Shown: in pieces, positions 63,645 to 64,000 of the stretch
How the letters are laid out: each line of letters begins with the position of its first letter
How positions within the stretch are numbered: the first letter of the stretch is position 1
Assembly: GCF_022760755.1 (NCBI RefSeq)
Contig: NZ_JAIVFP010000001.1
Location: forward strand, 1,282,001 to 1,346,000
Length of the DNA stretch: 64,000 nt
Origin: Candidatus Rhodoblastus alkanivorans
GTDB taxonomy: Bacteria > Pseudomonadota > Alphaproteobacteria > Rhizobiales > Beijerinckiaceae
Reading direction: 5' to 3'
Made by a program: the position numbers and the translations under genes
Notes under the pieces: generated by a model
Seen by the model: the letters and a program-made list of their open reading frames with translations, nothing else
Told to the model about the DNA's origin: nothing
Databases searched by the model: none

Positions 63645-64000
63645 TCAGGCGTCGGGCCGGAAGGGCGCGCGGCCGCTGGTGAGCGCGTCGTCGAGCAGGT
63701 CCAGGCGGTCCTGGCCCCAGAACAGTTCGCCATCGAGCACATAGGATGGCGAACCGTACACGCCGTCTTCCAGGGCGAGCGCCAGATTGCGCTGGTAGCA
63801 TGTTTCCGCCGCCCCGCTTTCTCCCCGCTGCAGCCAGATCGGCTCATAACCGGATTCTTCGAGAATCTGCGCCAGGGTTCCGGCGTCGGCGAGGTCGCGC
63901 TGGCGCTCGAACACGCCGGCGAAAGCGGCGGCCATGAATTTTGCAGGATCGACTCCGGCAAGCGTCATGGCGCAGACGATGCGGTCGCCGGGGGCGGGGT
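63645..64000 (-). CDS. DsbA-family 2-hydroxychromene-2-carboxylate isomerase-like protein (partial)
   Basis: The C-terminal ~118 residues of a thioredoxin-fold (kappa GST/HCCA isomerase-type) protein; the 5' part lies beyond the window's right edge. It reads GDRIVCAMTLAGVDPAKFMAAAFAGVFERQRDLADAGTLAQILEESGYEP...ALALEDGVYGSPSYVLDGELFWGQDRLDLLDDAL; the GVYGSPSYVLDGELFWGQDRL element is the family's diagnostic end. Glutathione-dependent isomerisation of an aromatic catabolite is the reference activity, but most homologues are uncharacterised. Confidence 0.88.
   Translation of the reverse strand, partial: PAPGDRIVCAMTLAGVDPAKFMAAAFAGVFERQRDLADAGTLAQILEESGYEPIWLQRGESGAAETCYQRNLALALEDGVYGSPSYVLDGELFWGQDRLDLLDDALTSGRAPFRPDA

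Overview
The window is GC-rich chromosomal DNA from an alphaproteobacterium, most likely of the order Hyphomicrobiales (Rhizobiales). The main reasons are the gene order rplU-rpmA-obgE-proB-proA-nadD-rsfS-rlmH-envC-ctpA-yibQ-rppH, a Ros/MucR zinc-finger regulator and an HWE-type histidine kinase. Genus cannot be fixed from sequence alone; a methylotroph, methanotroph or purple non-sulfur lineage is possible.

Region 1 (1-10.8 kb): a co-directional cluster with an SCP2-like protein, an RND efflux pump whose permease carries a long Pro-rich cytoplasmic tail with a repeated motif, and three small exported proteins. Two of these are Gly/Tyr/Trp/Pro-rich and look like sulfur-globule (inclusion envelope) proteins. 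They are followed by a membrane-anchored TPR protein, an orphan ParA-like ATPase, a membrane coiled-coil protein and a DUF347-type membrane protein. This is the best candidate here for an undescribed system: an exported inclusion or surface assembly with its own exporter and ParA-type positioning.

Region 2 (10.8-15.2 kb): a divergent MarR / VOC / NmrA-type stress locus with a visible operator. The last gene has its 3' end replaced by the inverted repeat of an IS256-family element. An EVE-domain gene follows.

Region 3 (15.28-29.30 kb): a degenerate 14-kb genomic island inserted in a tRNA-Ser(CGA) gene. Identical 21-bp att cores lie in the intact tRNA (left) and in a 5'-half tRNA fragment (right). 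The integrase survives only as an N-terminal stub cut by an IS3-family element. Cargo includes an acetoacetate decarboxylase-like protein, a GYD protein, a SRAP peptidase, an alpha/beta hydrolase, MucR, a K+ channel, several small unknown proteins, and IS3-, IS5- and IS2-type elements. Parts are clearly AT-richer than the chromosome.

Region 4 (29.6-52.7 kb): the conserved housekeeping block (ribosomal proteins L21/L27, ObgE, proline synthesis, NAD synthesis, ribosome silencing, rRNA methylation, division/envelope hydrolase control, mRNA decapping). It is interrupted by accessory genes: a NodU/TobZ-type carbamoyltransferase and mgtE between proB and proA; a GGDEF-EAL protein, an RpfF-like DSF-synthase homologue and a soluble PAS-PAS chemoreceptor between nadD and rsfS; and an HWE kinase between rlmH and envC.

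Region 5 (52.7-64 kb): a TPR lipoprotein, rpsU, a three-gene type I secretion-like operon (ABC transporter with a degenerate C39 domain, HlyD-type adaptor, Sel1-repeat protein), then the dTDP-L-rhamnose operon rfbBCDA on the opposite strand and the 3' part of a DsbA-like isomerase gene at the window edge.
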